Below, in pieces: positions 41,039 through 50,970 of a stretch of DNA of 55,210 nucleotides. Every line of letters starts with the position of its first letter. Position 1 is the stretch's first letter. Both the position numbers and the translations under genes were made by a program. This DNA comes from Alphaproteobacteria bacterium UBA3768 (GTDB lineage: Bacteria; Pseudomonadota; Alphaproteobacteria; CAAHEQ01; UBA3637): positions 1 through 55,210 of the forward strand of contig DFFU01000001.1 of assembly GCA_002372315.1 (NCBI GenBank). Reading direction: 5' to 3'. The notes under the pieces are model-generated. The model was not told where the DNA came from, did not search any database, and worked only from the letters and a program-made list of their open reading frames with translations.

Positions 41039-41829
41039 TTTTTCACCTTTTTGCTTTTCACTTCTTTCAATGGACGAATTATAATTCTACCTTTTGACCG
41101 CATATCAATTGTGGCTATATCCTTTTTCAATAATCTATCCTTTTTATTCTTTTGATCTAAATGCGCCAAAGCATAAGCGACATTTGTTTGAGGTAAAATA
41201 ATTTCCATTCCCTTTTCTGCATCCCTTAAACGCAAATTCCATCGCCTATTTTCGACACGCTGTGCCGAACGAACAAAACGAGAAATTTCTGGAACCTTAT
41301 CCAAATCCGCCAATAATTCCAACACGTGATTTGGTGCATCTTCACCTACAACTAAAATCAAATCCTCGGATAAATAACGCTTATCATCAATTGGGTGCGC
41401 CTCCTCATCCAATAAAAAATATTTACCTTTATTTTGCCAACGTGCAATTGGTGTTTTTTCAAAAATAGTAATTTTCAACTTGTTGGGCAATTTACGTTCA
41501 ATAACCGCTTGACGCACCCATGGCAATTTTTCCAATCTTTGTTTCTTAGCCTCAAAATCAATATGATTCATTTGTTGATGCGGAACAATATGCAATACAT
41601 TTAAAATCTCCTCACGTGATGTTCGCTTATGCCCAACCAACATCACGTCTTCTGGCGTACCTAAGCGCCACTCAGCACGATTTTGAATATATTCCCATCC
41701 CGTTTTACACCACTGACGTACAATTTCTCCCCACGGGGATATGTATGCTCCAACACAGAGCAATACCAAAAGAATTCCTCCCAACAGTTTCGTCAAAAAA
41801 GCTGAGCCTGCTTTCTTTTTTAATCGCAT
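41035..41829 (-). CDS. ftsQ: Cell division protein FtsQ
   Basis: Bitopic divisome protein linking FtsBL with the late proteins. The start at 41827-41829 (MRLKKKAGSAFL) has AGGAGG seven bases upstream and gives 264 residues. It has a basic cytoplasmic tail and one membrane span (LLGGILLVLLCVGAY). The POTRA domain follows with VGHKRTSREEILNVLHI and LEKLPWVRQAVIERKLPNKL, then the beta domain (ARWQNKGKYFLLDEEAHPI). It overlaps ddl by 10 bases. Confidence 0.94.
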   Translation of the reverse strand: MRLKKKAGSAFLTKLLGGILLVLLCVGAYISPWGEIVRQWCKTGWEYIQNRAEWRLGTPEDVMLVGHKRTSREEILNVLHIVPHQQMNHIDFEAKKQRLEKLPWVRQAVIERKLPNKLKITIFEKTPIARWQNKGKYFLLDEEAHPIDDKRYLSEDLILVVGEDAPNHVLELLADLDKVPEISRFVRSAQRVENRRWNLRLRDAEKGMEIILPQTNVAYALAHLDQKNKKDRLLKKDIATIDMRSKGRIIIRPLKEVKSKKVKK

Positions 41830-42728
41830 CTCGCCTCCTGAACTAAACAATTAACCAATTTTTCATAGCTTATATGTTTTAATTTAGCCATATCCGGCAC
41901 CAATGAAGTGGGTGTCATACCTGGATTTGTATTGATTTCCAAAAAGTAAACTTGCCCAGATTCAGACAAACGAAAATCACTACGCGTCACCCCTCGACAC
42001 CCCAAAAGATGATGCATTTTTTCGGCATATGCATACAATTTTTGTTTTTGAATTTTGCTAACAGGTGCTGGAATTAAATGATCTACCGCCCCCGTGGCAT
42101 ATTTGTTTTGATAATCATACCATCCTTTTTTGGGTTTTAATTCAATGCTCCCCAAAACTTTACCATCCAAAACAGCCACAGACAATTCTCGTCCTGCGAT
42201 ATATTTTTCCACCAACAATTTTTGATTTTGTGGCCAATCAGTTAAGGCGTTTTTTCTGTCTGATTCTGTCAAGATTATTTTCACCCCACAAGAAGAACCT
42301 TCGTTATTTGGTTTTACCACCAAAGGCAATCTCATTTTTTCAAATTCTCTGGATGTTTTTAATCCACCTTGAGCAACTAAAACCCCCGCCTGAGCAGCCA
42401 ACTTTCGTGTCATTTGTTTATCCATACCAATGGCAGATGCCAAAACTCCCGAATGTGTATAGGGAATTTTCAAAGCATTTAATACACCCTGAACGCCACC
42501 GTCTTCCCCAAATTTTCCATGTAATGCATTAAATACCACATCAGGCTCAAAATCCATCAACTTCTTTACCCATTGGGACAGATTATCCACCACATCAATG
42601 GCTTTGGATTGATAGCCTAATTTTTGCAAAGCACCCATAACCCCTTGTCCAGAGGATAGAGAAATTTCTCTTTCCGAAGAAATTCCCCCCATTAAAACAG
42701 CCACTTTTTTTACCGTCTGCCCAAACAT
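41820..42728 (-). CDS. ddl: D-alanine--D-alanine ligase
   Basis: Makes the D-Ala-D-Ala dipeptide that MurF adds to the peptidoglycan stem. The start at 42726-42728 (MFGQTVKKVAVLMGG) has GGAG upstream; the frame is open to 42785. The 302-residue ATP-grasp enzyme shows VLMGGISSEREISLSSGQGV, the ATP-loop VVKPNNEGSSCGVKI, the catalytic FRLSESGQVYFLEINTNPGM and the C-terminal MAKLKHISYEKLV. It overlaps murB and ftsQ in the dcw operon. Confidence 0.96.
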   Translation of the reverse strand: MFGQTVKKVAVLMGGISSEREISLSSGQGVMGALQKLGYQSKAIDVVDNLSQWVKKLMDFEPDVVFNALHGKFGEDGGVQGVLNALKIPYTHSGVLASAIGMDKQMTRKLAAQAGVLVAQGGLKTSREFEKMRLPLVVKPNNEGSSCGVKIILTESDRKNALTDWPQNQKLLVEKYIAGRELSVAVLDGKVLGSIELKPKKGWYDYQNKYATGAVDHLIPAPVSKIQKQKLYAYAEKMHHLLGCRGVTRSDFRLSESGQVYFLEINTNPGMTPTSLVPDMAKLKHISYEKLVNCLVQEARCD

Positions 42729-43564
42729 TGAATCTCCATTTCTAAATAAACACCTTGTTTCGCAAGCACTTGTTGTTGTACCCACAAAACAAAATCCTCT
42801 AACTGATTACCACTGGCCCCACGATTGATTAAAAAATTCGCATGAACCGATGACATTTCAGCCCCATTTTCTTTATACCCTTTTAATCCACTTTTTTCAA
42901 GTAAAAAACCTGCACTTTGACCAACAGGATTTTTAAAAGTAGATCCCGCTGTTCGTACTCCTTGGGGTTGAGTGGCCTTACGACGCATATGATAATCATC
43001 CATAACACTTTGAATTTGTGCTTTTTTTTCTTTTCCTGATGCTTTCAAAACAGCACCTGTAAAAATCATATTTGAAAGAGGATTATGTCGATATCCCCAG
43101 TTTGAAAAATCTGTATATTTTTTTTCTTGTCCATCAAAAGAAAGAGTTCTCATTTCAACCAAACAATCTTTTATGCTTCGTCCAAAAGCACCCGCATTAG
43201 AAAAAAGCCCCCCACCTAAGGTTCCTGGGATATCCGCCATAAATTCAAATCCAGAAAGTTCGTTTTCCAGAGCCACTTTGGCAATTTGTGATAACCGTGT
43301 CCCTGCCCCACAAATTAAAGTATCTCCTTGTACATTTATTTTTTGGAACTCTTTACCCAATTTTAAAACAACTCCCTCTATTCCACCATCACGAATTAAA
43401 ATATTACTGCCTGCTCCCAAAAGAATGATGGGTTGCTTGTTTGTTTTTAAAAATTCTTTCAATTCAATAAAAGTATCTACAATACCAAAATAATCTGCAT
43501 TTCCCCCTACCCCTAACCAGGTATATTTTGCCAACGGATAATTTGGTGTCAGCATCAGAGTCAT
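42710..43564 (-). CDS. murB: UDP-N-acetylenolpyruvoylglucosamine reductase
   Basis: FAD enzyme that reduces enolpyruvyl-UDP-GlcNAc to UDP-MurNAc. The 284-residue protein has the FAD-binding segments YTWLGVGGNADYFG and IILLGAGSNILIRDGGIEG, the FEFMADIPGTLGGGLFSNAG signature, YRHNPLSN and GSTFKNPVGQSAGFLLEKSG with the catalytic Ser. The length fits type II MurB. It overlaps murC by ATGA. Confidence 0.96.
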   Translation of the reverse strand: MTLMLTPNYPLAKYTWLGVGGNADYFGIVDTFIELKEFLKTNKQPIILLGAGSNILIRDGGIEGVVLKLGKEFQKINVQGDTLICGAGTRLSQIAKVALENELSGFEFMADIPGTLGGGLFSNAGAFGRSIKDCLVEMRTLSFDGQEKKYTDFSNWGYRHNPLSNMIFTGAVLKASGKEKKAQIQSVMDDYHMRRKATQPQGVRTAGSTFKNPVGQSAGFLLEKSGLKGYKENGAEMSSVHANFLINRGASGNQLEDFVLWVQQQVLAKQGVYLEMEIQCLGRR

Positions 43565-44943
43565 TTTTTAAGTGCCTCCAACAATTCGGGAATATGACGC
43601 GTTAATGATCCGGCGTTTAAACAAATCACTGTATCATCTGAATGAACATAATTGGATACATCTTTGGCAAAATCAGTTTCGGATGTTTTAAAAACATTTG
43701 AACGAACTTTTTGCATCTCTGATACAAATTTTTCAGAGGTAATCCCTTCTATGGGGGCATCACCAGCTGAATAAACATCCGTCACAAACAAAGCATCTGC
43801 CCCATTAAAAGCGTCCATAAAATCTGTCCATAAATTTTGAAAACGTGTGTACCGATGAGGTTGAAACACCGCCACTAACCGTCCAGAAATATGTTCTTTA
43901 AGAGCCGAGATAGAGGCTTTAATTTCGCTGGGGTGATGTCCATAATCATCATAAACAAATACACCTCTTTCTGTTCCACGTAAAGTCAGACGCCTTTCAA
44001 TACCTTGAAATTCATCCAAAGCCTTTTGAATATCAGATTGTTTGACACCTACCACGTAGGTTGCGGCAATAGCAGCTAACGTATTTAAAATGTTGTGTTG
44101 CCCCATCAAAGAAAAAGAAATATCCTGATATTTCAAAGTGTTATTTTTATCCCGAATCATTACATCAAATGTCGTTTTCATGTTTTCTGTACGTACATTT
44201 TCAACCCGTACATCCGCACTATTTGAAAAACCGTAGGTCAAAATGCGTCGACCTTTAATTTCGGGTAAAATTTCCCGAATCACAGGATCATCTGCGCAAA
44301 CAATACATGCGCCATAAAAAGCTGTTTGCGACAAAAAAGTTTGAAATGCCAATTTTTCCCGATCAAATGTTTTGTAATAATCCAAATGCTCTGGCTCTAT
44401 ATTTGTTACAACAGAAATTGTTGTGGGTAATTTTAAAAAAGAACCATCCGATTCATCTGCTTCTGCCACTAACCAGTTTCCTTGCCCTACAGCCGCATTA
44501 GATTTTTGTTGAACCAAAATTCCCCCAATAATATAACTGGGATCAATACCTGCAGACAACAAAATTTGTGCAATTAATGATGAAGTTGTCGTTTTACCAT
44601 GTGATCCTGCCACACAAATACTTTTTTTAAAACGCAACAGTTCAGCCAACATTTCACTGCGATGTCCAACGGGTATTCCTCGTTTTTTAGCTTCCAATAA
44701 TTCCACATTATCTGAATGAATTGCTGATGAAATCACGACACTATCACATCCATTTAAATTGTCTGTTCTATGCCCAATAAAGACAGGAATACCCATTTGC
44801 TGCAAGCGGCGCGTATTGGCATTTTCTTTGTCATTTGAACCTTGCACTTTCACCCCCAAAGTAGGAAGCATTTCGGCAATGGCACTCATACCTATGCCAC
44901 CAATACCAATAAAATGCACACAATTTAAAGGAAAAAGTTTCAT
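43561..44943 (-). CDS. murC: UDP-N-acetylmuramate--L-alanine ligase
   Basis: Adds L-Ala to UDP-MurNAc. The 460-residue protein has the Mur ligase organisation: N-terminal UDP-binding VHFIGIGGIGMSAIAEML, ATP loop VAGSHGKTTTSSLIAQIL, EADESDGSFLKL, TNIEPEHLDYY and the C-terminal YDDYGHHPSEIKASI with FQPHRYTR. This is a clear MurC, not MurD. Start overlaps murG (ATGA). Confidence 0.97.
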   Translation of the reverse strand: MKLFPLNCVHFIGIGGIGMSAIAEMLPTLGVKVQGSNDKENANTRRLQQMGIPVFIGHRTDNLNGCDSVVISSAIHSDNVELLEAKKRGIPVGHRSEMLAELLRFKKSICVAGSHGKTTTSSLIAQILLSAGIDPSYIIGGILVQQKSNAAVGQGNWLVAEADESDGSFLKLPTTISVVTNIEPEHLDYYKTFDREKLAFQTFLSQTAFYGACIVCADDPVIREILPEIKGRRILTYGFSNSADVRVENVRTENMKTTFDVMIRDKNNTLKYQDISFSLMGQHNILNTLAAIAATYVVGVKQSDIQKALDEFQGIERRLTLRGTERGVFVYDDYGHHPSEIKASISALKEHISGRLVAVFQPHRYTRFQNLWTDFMDAFNGADALFVTDVYSAGDAPIEGITSEKFVSEMQKVRSNVFKTSETDFAKDVSNYVHSDDTVICLNAGSLTRHIPELLEALKK

Positions 44944-46025
44944 TTTTTATCTCCATTCAAAATCGGATATATTAATTCTACCATCTTTTGGGCAACATCT
45001 GGATGCGCCAAGGCAGCACTTGCTTTTGCCGCGGTTTTTAACTCTGGCAAATTTAAAATCAATTCTTGCAAACGTTTACTTAAAGCATCTGCATCAAAAT
45101 CTTTTTCCACAACTAACCATCCAGCGCCACTTTCGGCAAACTGACGTGCATTTTCAAATTGATGATTATCCGCTGAAGTCGGCAGTGGTATATAAATACC
45201 AGGTCTGCCCACAATCGCCAACTCCGCCAAGGTGGAGGATCCAGCACGCCCTATAACCAAATTCGAACGCGCCAATAGTTCTGGCATATTATCAAAAAAG
45301 GATTGAACCGTAGTGGCATAAAAACCTGCATCTTGATATAACTTTTGTAAATCGTCCACATCTTCAGGGCGTGCCTGTTGAGTAATGATCATCTGTGCCC
45401 TAATAGAATCAGGTAAATTGAGTAATGCTTTGGGGAGTTCTCTACTCAAAAAACGTGCCCCCTGAGATCCTCCCGTTATTAATAAGTGAAACACTTCCTT
45501 TTCGGGGTAAGGTGTGTTTATTTTTTCCAAAATAGCATCACGTACTGGTTGCCCAACCTGGTGTGTAGATATTCCTGGAGGTACCCGTTTGGTGTCCGCA
45601 AAAGCAGTGGCGATAAGTTTTACTCTAGGTGCTAACAAACGATTGGCACGTCCTAAAACTGCATTCTGCTCATGCACAATCGTAGGAATATGCAAAAATT
45701 GAGCCATTCTGACCGCAGGTAAAGAAGCATATCCCCCCACACCTATCACCAAATCAGGCCTGTGTAAAAGCATATAAAATATAGATTGAACTGCTCCCCA
45801 TCCCAAAATAAATAAAGCCCCAACTTTTCCCAAAAAAGAGCGTCCTGTCACAGAGGTTGCCGAAATAATTTTCGTTGGAATTTCTGTTAATTTTCGAAAA
45901 CTTGCGCCACGTTTATCTGTCACAAAAGTAATATCATAACCCGCCTGCAATAATCCTTTTGCAATTGCTTCCGCTGGAAAAATATGTCCGCCTGTACCAC
46001 CTGTTGTAATAATAATTTTTTTCAT
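44940..46025 (-). CDS. murG: Lipid II synthase MurG
   Basis: Membrane-associated GT-B glycosyltransferase that adds GlcNAc to lipid I. The 361-residue product has the three family G loops: TTGGTGGHIFPAEAIAKGL near the start, VIGVGGYASLPAVRMAQFL, and LITGGSQGARFLS; the C-terminal donor site shows VIGRAGSSTLAELAIVGRPG and PLPTSADNHQFENAR. It overlaps ftsW by four bases. Confidence 0.97.
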   Translation of the reverse strand: MKKIIITTGGTGGHIFPAEAIAKGLLQAGYDITFVTDKRGASFRKLTEIPTKIISATSVTGRSFLGKVGALFILGWGAVQSIFYMLLHRPDLVIGVGGYASLPAVRMAQFLHIPTIVHEQNAVLGRANRLLAPRVKLIATAFADTKRVPPGISTHQVGQPVRDAILEKINTPYPEKEVFHLLITGGSQGARFLSRELPKALLNLPDSIRAQMIITQQARPEDVDDLQKLYQDAGFYATTVQSFFDNMPELLARSNLVIGRAGSSTLAELAIVGRPGIYIPLPTSADNHQFENARQFAESGAGWLVVEKDFDADALSKRLQELILNLPELKTAAKASAALAHPDVAQKMVELIYPILNGDKK

Positions 46026-47140
46026 TCAAGCCCCCTTGAAAAAGTATGCCCATGTGTGAGCGCCAAAATAAAACCAAAAGCAAGTGCCACTGAAACCAAT
46101 GACGAACCGCCGTACGAAATAAAAGGTAAAGTCATTCCTTTGGTGGGAATCATATTCAACGTAGATAATATATTCACCAAAGACTGTATGGTAATTTGGG
46201 TCATCAAACCACCCACTGCTACCTGAACAAAAAAATTATTTTCTCGACGTATTAATATACAAGAACGAATCATTATAAAAGCAAATGTTAAAACAATCAA
46301 CGCTGTAATAATAAAACCAAATTCTTCGGCAGATACTGCCATAATAAAATCAGTGTGCGCATCAGGTAATTCATACTTGACACTTCCTTCACCAGGGCCT
46401 TTTCCAAACCAACCTGCATTTTTGAGTGTTTCCAAAGACTTTTCTACCTGATAAGACATCCCGTCCTCTGAATTAAAAAATTTCAAAACACGATTACGTA
46501 CGTGATCAAATGCAAAAAAAGCTGTACATATAAATCCAGATACACCGAATATCAAAAAGCACACCAACCACATGGATATTCCAGATAAAAAAAGTTCTAC
46601 AGCAAAAATTGATAAAACGGTTAAGGTCATCCCTATATCGGGTTGAAAAACCAACAAACAACACACAATCGCACAAATTCCCCAAGCAATCCATCCATCA
46701 AAAGTATGTCTAATCAATCGGCCACGTGCTAATAACCATCCACAAACAACTGCAAAAGTTGGCTTTACAAATTCGGACGGTTGTACACTGACCCCAAAAA
46801 TTTTAATCCAACGACGTGCCCCCTTTACCTCTGCCCCCATAAAAACAAACACCATTCCTATAATCGCCATGATAAGCGCTATAAAAGCAATCCGTCGAAC
46901 CCATTTCAGTGGCAAAAGCGCTGTTCCCATCAAAACACCAAAGGCAATCGGTACAAAAAACATATGTTTAACAATATAATGCAGCCAATCATAATGATTG
47001 CGCGCCGCCACTGCAGGGCTGGCCGCTAAAGTGAGAAAGACCCCACAAAAAAGCAAAACAAATGCGGCATACATAATCCCCTTATCCAAACTTCGTGTTT
47101 GTTCCATAACCTTTTTGGAAATGTCAGAAAATCGAATCAT
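46022..47140 (-). CDS. ftsW: SEDS peptidoglycan glycosyltransferase FtsW
   Basis: Septal lipid II polymerase working with FtsI. The 372-residue protein has about ten membrane spans and SEDS landmarks: VKGARRWIKIFGVSVQPSEF, FQPDIGMTLTVL with the catalytic Asp, YQVEKSLETLKNAGWFGKGP, LPDAHTDFIMAVSAEEFGF and PFISYGGSSLVSVALAFG. FtsW rather than RodA follows from the dcw context. Begins one base after the mraY stop, where murD is normally found between the two. Confidence 0.96.
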   Translation of the reverse strand: MIRFSDISKKVMEQTRSLDKGIMYAAFVLLFCGVFLTLAASPAVAARNHYDWLHYIVKHMFFVPIAFGVLMGTALLPLKWVRRIAFIALIMAIIGMVFVFMGAEVKGARRWIKIFGVSVQPSEFVKPTFAVVCGWLLARGRLIRHTFDGWIAWGICAIVCCLLVFQPDIGMTLTVLSIFAVELFLSGISMWLVCFLIFGVSGFICTAFFAFDHVRNRVLKFFNSEDGMSYQVEKSLETLKNAGWFGKGPGEGSVKYELPDAHTDFIMAVSAEEFGFIITALIVLTFAFIMIRSCILIRRENNFFVQVAVGGLMTQITIQSLVNILSTLNMIPTKGMTLPFISYGGSSLVSVALAFGFILALTHGHTFSRGLE

Positions 47141-47141
47141 T

Positions 47142-48221
47142 TTACCTCAATTTCAACGTGGATAAAGCCAATAAAGCCAGCAAAATAGAAACTATCCAAA
47201 AACGAACAACAACGGTTGTTTCACTCCATCCCATTTTTTCAAAATGATGGTGTATTGGAGCCATCAAAAACACCCGCTTATGCCGTAATTTATAAGATCC
47301 TACTTGAATAATATCTGATAACGCTTCCACAACAAAAATTCCCCCCGCAAGTGCCAAAATCAATTCATGTTTGGTCGCAACAGCTATGGCTCCCAAAAAT
47401 CCACCTAAAGCCAAAGAACCAGTATCCCCCATAAAAACTTTTGCAGGGTGCGCATTAAACCATAAAAAGCCCAAAGTTGCCCCTATCAAAGCACCACACA
47501 TGATGGCCATTTCCCCTGCACCACCAATATAATGAATTTGCAAATAGTTTGTAAAGTCTGTACGTCCTGTCAAATAAGCAATCACCATAAATACCAAAGT
47601 ACACATGATCACAGGCAAACTCACCAAACCATCCAATCCATCTGTCAAATTGACTGCATTGGAAGATCCCACAATAACAACCATTGCAAAAATAATATAA
47701 AACATTCCCAAATCAATAAATACATTTTTAAAAAAAGGAATAGCTATGCTAGTGCCCATTTGACCATCTGATAAATGCATTAAAGCACCACAGGTTATAA
47801 AAGCCACTATAAACTGCAGAGCCAGTTTTGTTTTGCCCGCAATACCATCAGATGAATGACGTGTCAACTTGGTATAATCATCCCAATACCCCGTCAAACC
47901 TGTCCCCAAAAAAGCAAACATCAAAACCCAAATATAAGGACTGGCCAAATTAACCCACAAAAGTGTAGCAATTGTACCTGTTGCTAAAATCATCAAACCA
48001 CCCATTGTAGGGGTGCCCGCTTTGGATAGATGTGTTTCGGGTCCACATTTACGAATAGGCTGTTCAGCCTGTTTATTTTTAAGCCACAGAATTAATTTTG
48101 GCATGAAAAATAAAGTTAAAATAAAGGCTGTTAAAAGCGCTCCCCCTGTTCGAAAGGATTGATATTTAAATAAGTTTAAAAAAGAAAAATTTCCTTTAAA
48201 AAAAGACAACCAATAAAGCAT
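47142..48221 (-). CDS. mraY: Phospho-N-acetylmuramoyl-pentapeptide transferase
   Basis: Integral membrane enzyme that makes lipid I from UDP-MurNAc-pentapeptide and undecaprenyl phosphate. The 359-residue protein has about ten spans and MraY motifs: KAGTPTMGGLMIL, GYWDDYTKLTRHSSDGIAGK with the Asp pair, SSNAVNLTDGLDGLVSLPVI, FNAHPAKVFMGDTGSLALGG and LMAPIHHHFEKMGWSE. Start is contiguous with the murE-murF stop. Confidence 0.97.
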   Translation of the reverse strand: MLYWLSFFKGNFSFLNLFKYQSFRTGGALLTAFILTLFFMPKLILWLKNKQAEQPIRKCGPETHLSKAGTPTMGGLMILATGTIATLLWVNLASPYIWVLMFAFLGTGLTGYWDDYTKLTRHSSDGIAGKTKLALQFIVAFITCGALMHLSDGQMGTSIAIPFFKNVFIDLGMFYIIFAMVVIVGSSNAVNLTDGLDGLVSLPVIMCTLVFMVIAYLTGRTDFTNYLQIHYIGGAGEMAIMCGALIGATLGFLWFNAHPAKVFMGDTGSLALGGFLGAIAVATKHELILALAGGIFVVEALSDIIQVGSYKLRHKRVFLMAPIHHHFEKMGWSETTVVVRFWIVSILLALLALSTLKLR

Positions 48222-50969
48222 TTATATTCCTTTCAAATGATTTACCAACCGATAAAGTCCCGTACCATGTGAGGATTTGACATAAAGCACATCTTGATCC
48301 CTTAATTGAGGCATCAAAACAGACAACATTTCATCAACTGTCATAGTCCATGCACCTTTTTGGGTATCTGGTAATAAATCAAAAACAGCTTTCATCAATG
48401 TTCCCACAGCGAAAACTTTATCTACATTGTGCGCTAAAACTTCCAATAAGTCAAGATGTCTTTGTTGGGCTTGTTCCCCCAATTCCAACATATCCCCCAA
48501 AACAACAACTTTTCGTCCCTGATAAAAAGACAAAGATTCTAATCCTGCCTGCATACTAGCAGGATTGGCATTATAGGCATCATCAATCAAAGTTATCTTT
48601 TTATTTTCCACTTCAATTTGTTGAGCAAAGCCCCTGCCTATCGTAGGGGTTAAATTTTGTAAAATCTGAGTGGCTTGAACAGTACTTGCCCCCAATGCAT
48701 CCACAGCCCCTAATACAGCCAAAGAATCCAAAGCATAATGCTGCCCCATAAACTGTAATTTATAATCCAAATTTTCACCATGAAATAAGACTTTAACCGA
48801 CATATTTTTCCCAAATACTTTGGCCTCTACTAACTTTAAATCAGCCTTTTCATGATACCCAAAAGTTAAAATGTGTTTGATGTGAGATTGATGAGCAATA
48901 TTTGAAAGTAAATCTGCACAATTTGTATCTTTATTAAATATAATAGTACCATTTTTATCTTGAAAATCTAAAATATGGGCTTTTTCAGTAGCTGTTATAT
49001 CCAGTGTCTTAAAAAATTCTGAGTGGGCTGGATGAATACTGGTGATAATACTGACATTGGGTCGAACTAAATCTGAAAGATGATGCATTTCACCCACATG
49101 ACTAATCCCCATTTCAATGACAGCATACTGACAATCAGCTGGCATATTTACCAACATCAAAGCCACCCCTAAATCATTATTTAGGTTGGCTTCTGTCATA
49201 AAAGTTTTTCCTTGAGCCTTTAAACATGCACCCAACATTTCTTTTGTGGTTGTTTTACCCGAACTCCCTGTTATACCCACTACTTGTGCTTCACTGCGCA
49301 TACGAGCATAGCGTGCCAAAGACTCCAAAGCCTTTTGGGTATCTGGTACAACAATTTGTTTTTCTTTAAAAATATCTGAAATTTCATGGTTTACCAAACA
49401 TGCTGAAGCCCCTTTTTCTAACGCATCTTTGACAAATTCATGTCCATCACGTGCCCCCCCTGTTAAAGCCACAAATAAATCACCCAGTTGAACTTCTTTT
49501 GAATTAAAAACAACGCGCCATGCTTTGACATTTTTATTCACGGGTACATTGAGTGCTTGTTGTAATTCAATATTATTCCACAAACATTTTTCATTATCCC
49601 CTTTGATAAAAAGCGCAGATTCTATCCGATCGGAAAAAGGATACATCACTCCTTGAATTTCTTGACCGCTTTCGTGCCCTTTTCCCGCCAAAACCAATAC
49701 ATCACCAGGCTGCAAAGTATTGATGGCATGCATAATGGCTTTGGATCGGGTCAATTCTTCATGACCTTTTTGGGGGCAAGTTGCTAAAATTTCTTTTCTA
49801 ATGGTACTGGGCTCTTCCGAACGTGGATTATCGTCTGTTACAAAAACCTGATCGGCCAGCTTTTCGGCAATTGCACCCATTTGGGAACGTTTTCCCTTGT
49901 CCCGATCCCCACCACAACCAAATAAACAAATCAATCGATTTTTGGTATGAGGACGTAAGGACTTTAAAACTTGTTCCAAACCATCTGGCGTATGCGCATA
50001 ATCCACAAATACACTTGCCCCATTTTTAAGGCTTCCCATGTATTCTAATCTTCCTGCTGGGGCTTTAATCAGATTGATAACGGAGTAAAGCTCATCCCAA
50101 GATTTACCCATGCTCATACATAAACCAATAGCCGCCATCAAATTCATCGCTTGAAAATCACCAAATATACCAATATCCAAAGGATAATTTTTACTTTCAT
50201 GTTGAATAACCAAATGTTGCCCAGTTGCCGTAGGTACTTGTTGCATCAATTGTAAAGTTTCCCCCTTAACACCATAGGAAATTATACGCTGTCCACGTGC
50301 ATCACATAAAGATTTTAATTCTTTATATTCAGGGATATCCGCATTTAACACAGCCACACCATCTGTATTTAAAATTTCCGTGAAAAGTTTCTTTTTAGCA
50401 CTAAAATAATTTTCCACAGATTTGTGATAATCCAAATGATCGCGGGTTAAATTTGTAAAAGCAGCCCCACAAAGCATATGCCCTAGCAATCGCCCTTGAT
50501 CTAACCCATGACTAGAAGCCTCCATGGCCACAACTTCAACACCTTGTGATTGCAATTCATTGAGTTTTTGCGCCAAAGGTTTAGGTGGTAATGTCGTCAT
50601 ATGCCCCTCTATATGTCCGCCAAAACCATCTTGGCCAATCGTACCCAAACTCACCGCCTTTGTACCTAATAAATTCATGAATTGTTGCACAAAATAAACA
50701 GTGGAAGTTTTTCCATTTGTCCCCGTCACAGCCACCTTTTTGATTTTTTCAGATGGCCATTTTTCAACACAGGCTTTTGCATAACTGCGACGGACATCTG
50801 ATACAACCTCCACAGGAACAGAACAATCTATTTGATGATCAGCTACAATTTTTTTTGCACCTTTTTGAATAGCCTCATTCACAAAATCCGCCCCATCTAC
50901 ATGAACACCTTTAATGGCATAAAAAATATCACCTGATTGCACTTCTTTAACATTATCCGTTAAACTCAT
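48222..50969 (-). CDS. murE-murF: MurE-MurF fusion: mDAP ligase plus D-Ala-D-Ala-adding ligase
   Basis: A single 915-residue frame encoding two Mur ligases. The MurE half (about residues 1-450) has AVTGTNGKTSTVYFV, AMEASSHGLDQGRL, FTNLTRDHLDYH, FVDYAHTPDGLEQVLKSLR and DDNPRSEEP, the motif typical of meso-diaminopimelate specificity. The MurF half (about 455-915) has VVGITGSSGKTTTKEML, EANLNNDLGVALML, IEMGISHVGEMHHL and DDAYNANPASMQAGL. The start at 50967-50969 follows AAAGGAC. The N-terminus is about 25 residues shorter than E. coli MurE, starting at the LDSR-like segment. The two steps flank each other in the pathway. Such fusions are known in a few bacteria such as Bordetella. Confidence 0.95.
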   Translation of the reverse strand: MSLTDNVKEVQSGDIFYAIKGVHVDGADFVNEAIQKGAKKIVADHQIDCSVPVEVVSDVRRSYAKACVEKWPSEKIKKVAVTGTNGKTSTVYFVQQFMNLLGTKAVSLGTIGQDGFGGHIEGHMTTLPPKPLAQKLNELQSQGVEVVAMEASSHGLDQGRLLGHMLCGAAFTNLTRDHLDYHKSVENYFSAKKKLFTEILNTDGVAVLNADIPEYKELKSLCDARGQRIISYGVKGETLQLMQQVPTATGQHLVIQHESKNYPLDIGIFGDFQAMNLMAAIGLCMSMGKSWDELYSVINLIKAPAGRLEYMGSLKNGASVFVDYAHTPDGLEQVLKSLRPHTKNRLICLFGCGGDRDKGKRSQMGAIAEKLADQVFVTDDNPRSEEPSTIRKEILATCPQKGHEELTRSKAIMHAINTLQPGDVLVLAGKGHESGQEIQGVMYPFSDRIESALFIKGDNEKCLWNNIELQQALNVPVNKNVKAWRVVFNSKEVQLGDLFVALTGGARDGHEFVKDALEKGASACLVNHEISDIFKEKQIVVPDTQKALESLARYARMRSEAQVVGITGSSGKTTTKEMLGACLKAQGKTFMTEANLNNDLGVALMLVNMPADCQYAVIEMGISHVGEMHHLSDLVRPNVSIITSIHPAHSEFFKTLDITATEKAHILDFQDKNGTIIFNKDTNCADLLSNIAHQSHIKHILTFGYHEKADLKLVEAKVFGKNMSVKVLFHGENLDYKLQFMGQHYALDSLAVLGAVDALGASTVQATQILQNLTPTIGRGFAQQIEVENKKITLIDDAYNANPASMQAGLESLSFYQGRKVVVLGDMLELGEQAQQRHLDLLEVLAHNVDKVFAVGTLMKAVFDLLPDTQKGAWTMTVDEMLSVLMPQLRDQDVLYVKSSHGTGLYRLVNHLKGI

Positions 50970-50970
50970 T

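Noticed and set aside
42065..42532. 155-codon plus-strand frame opposite ddl
   Set aside because: Shadow of the ddl ATP-grasp frame, no ribosome site or known motif.
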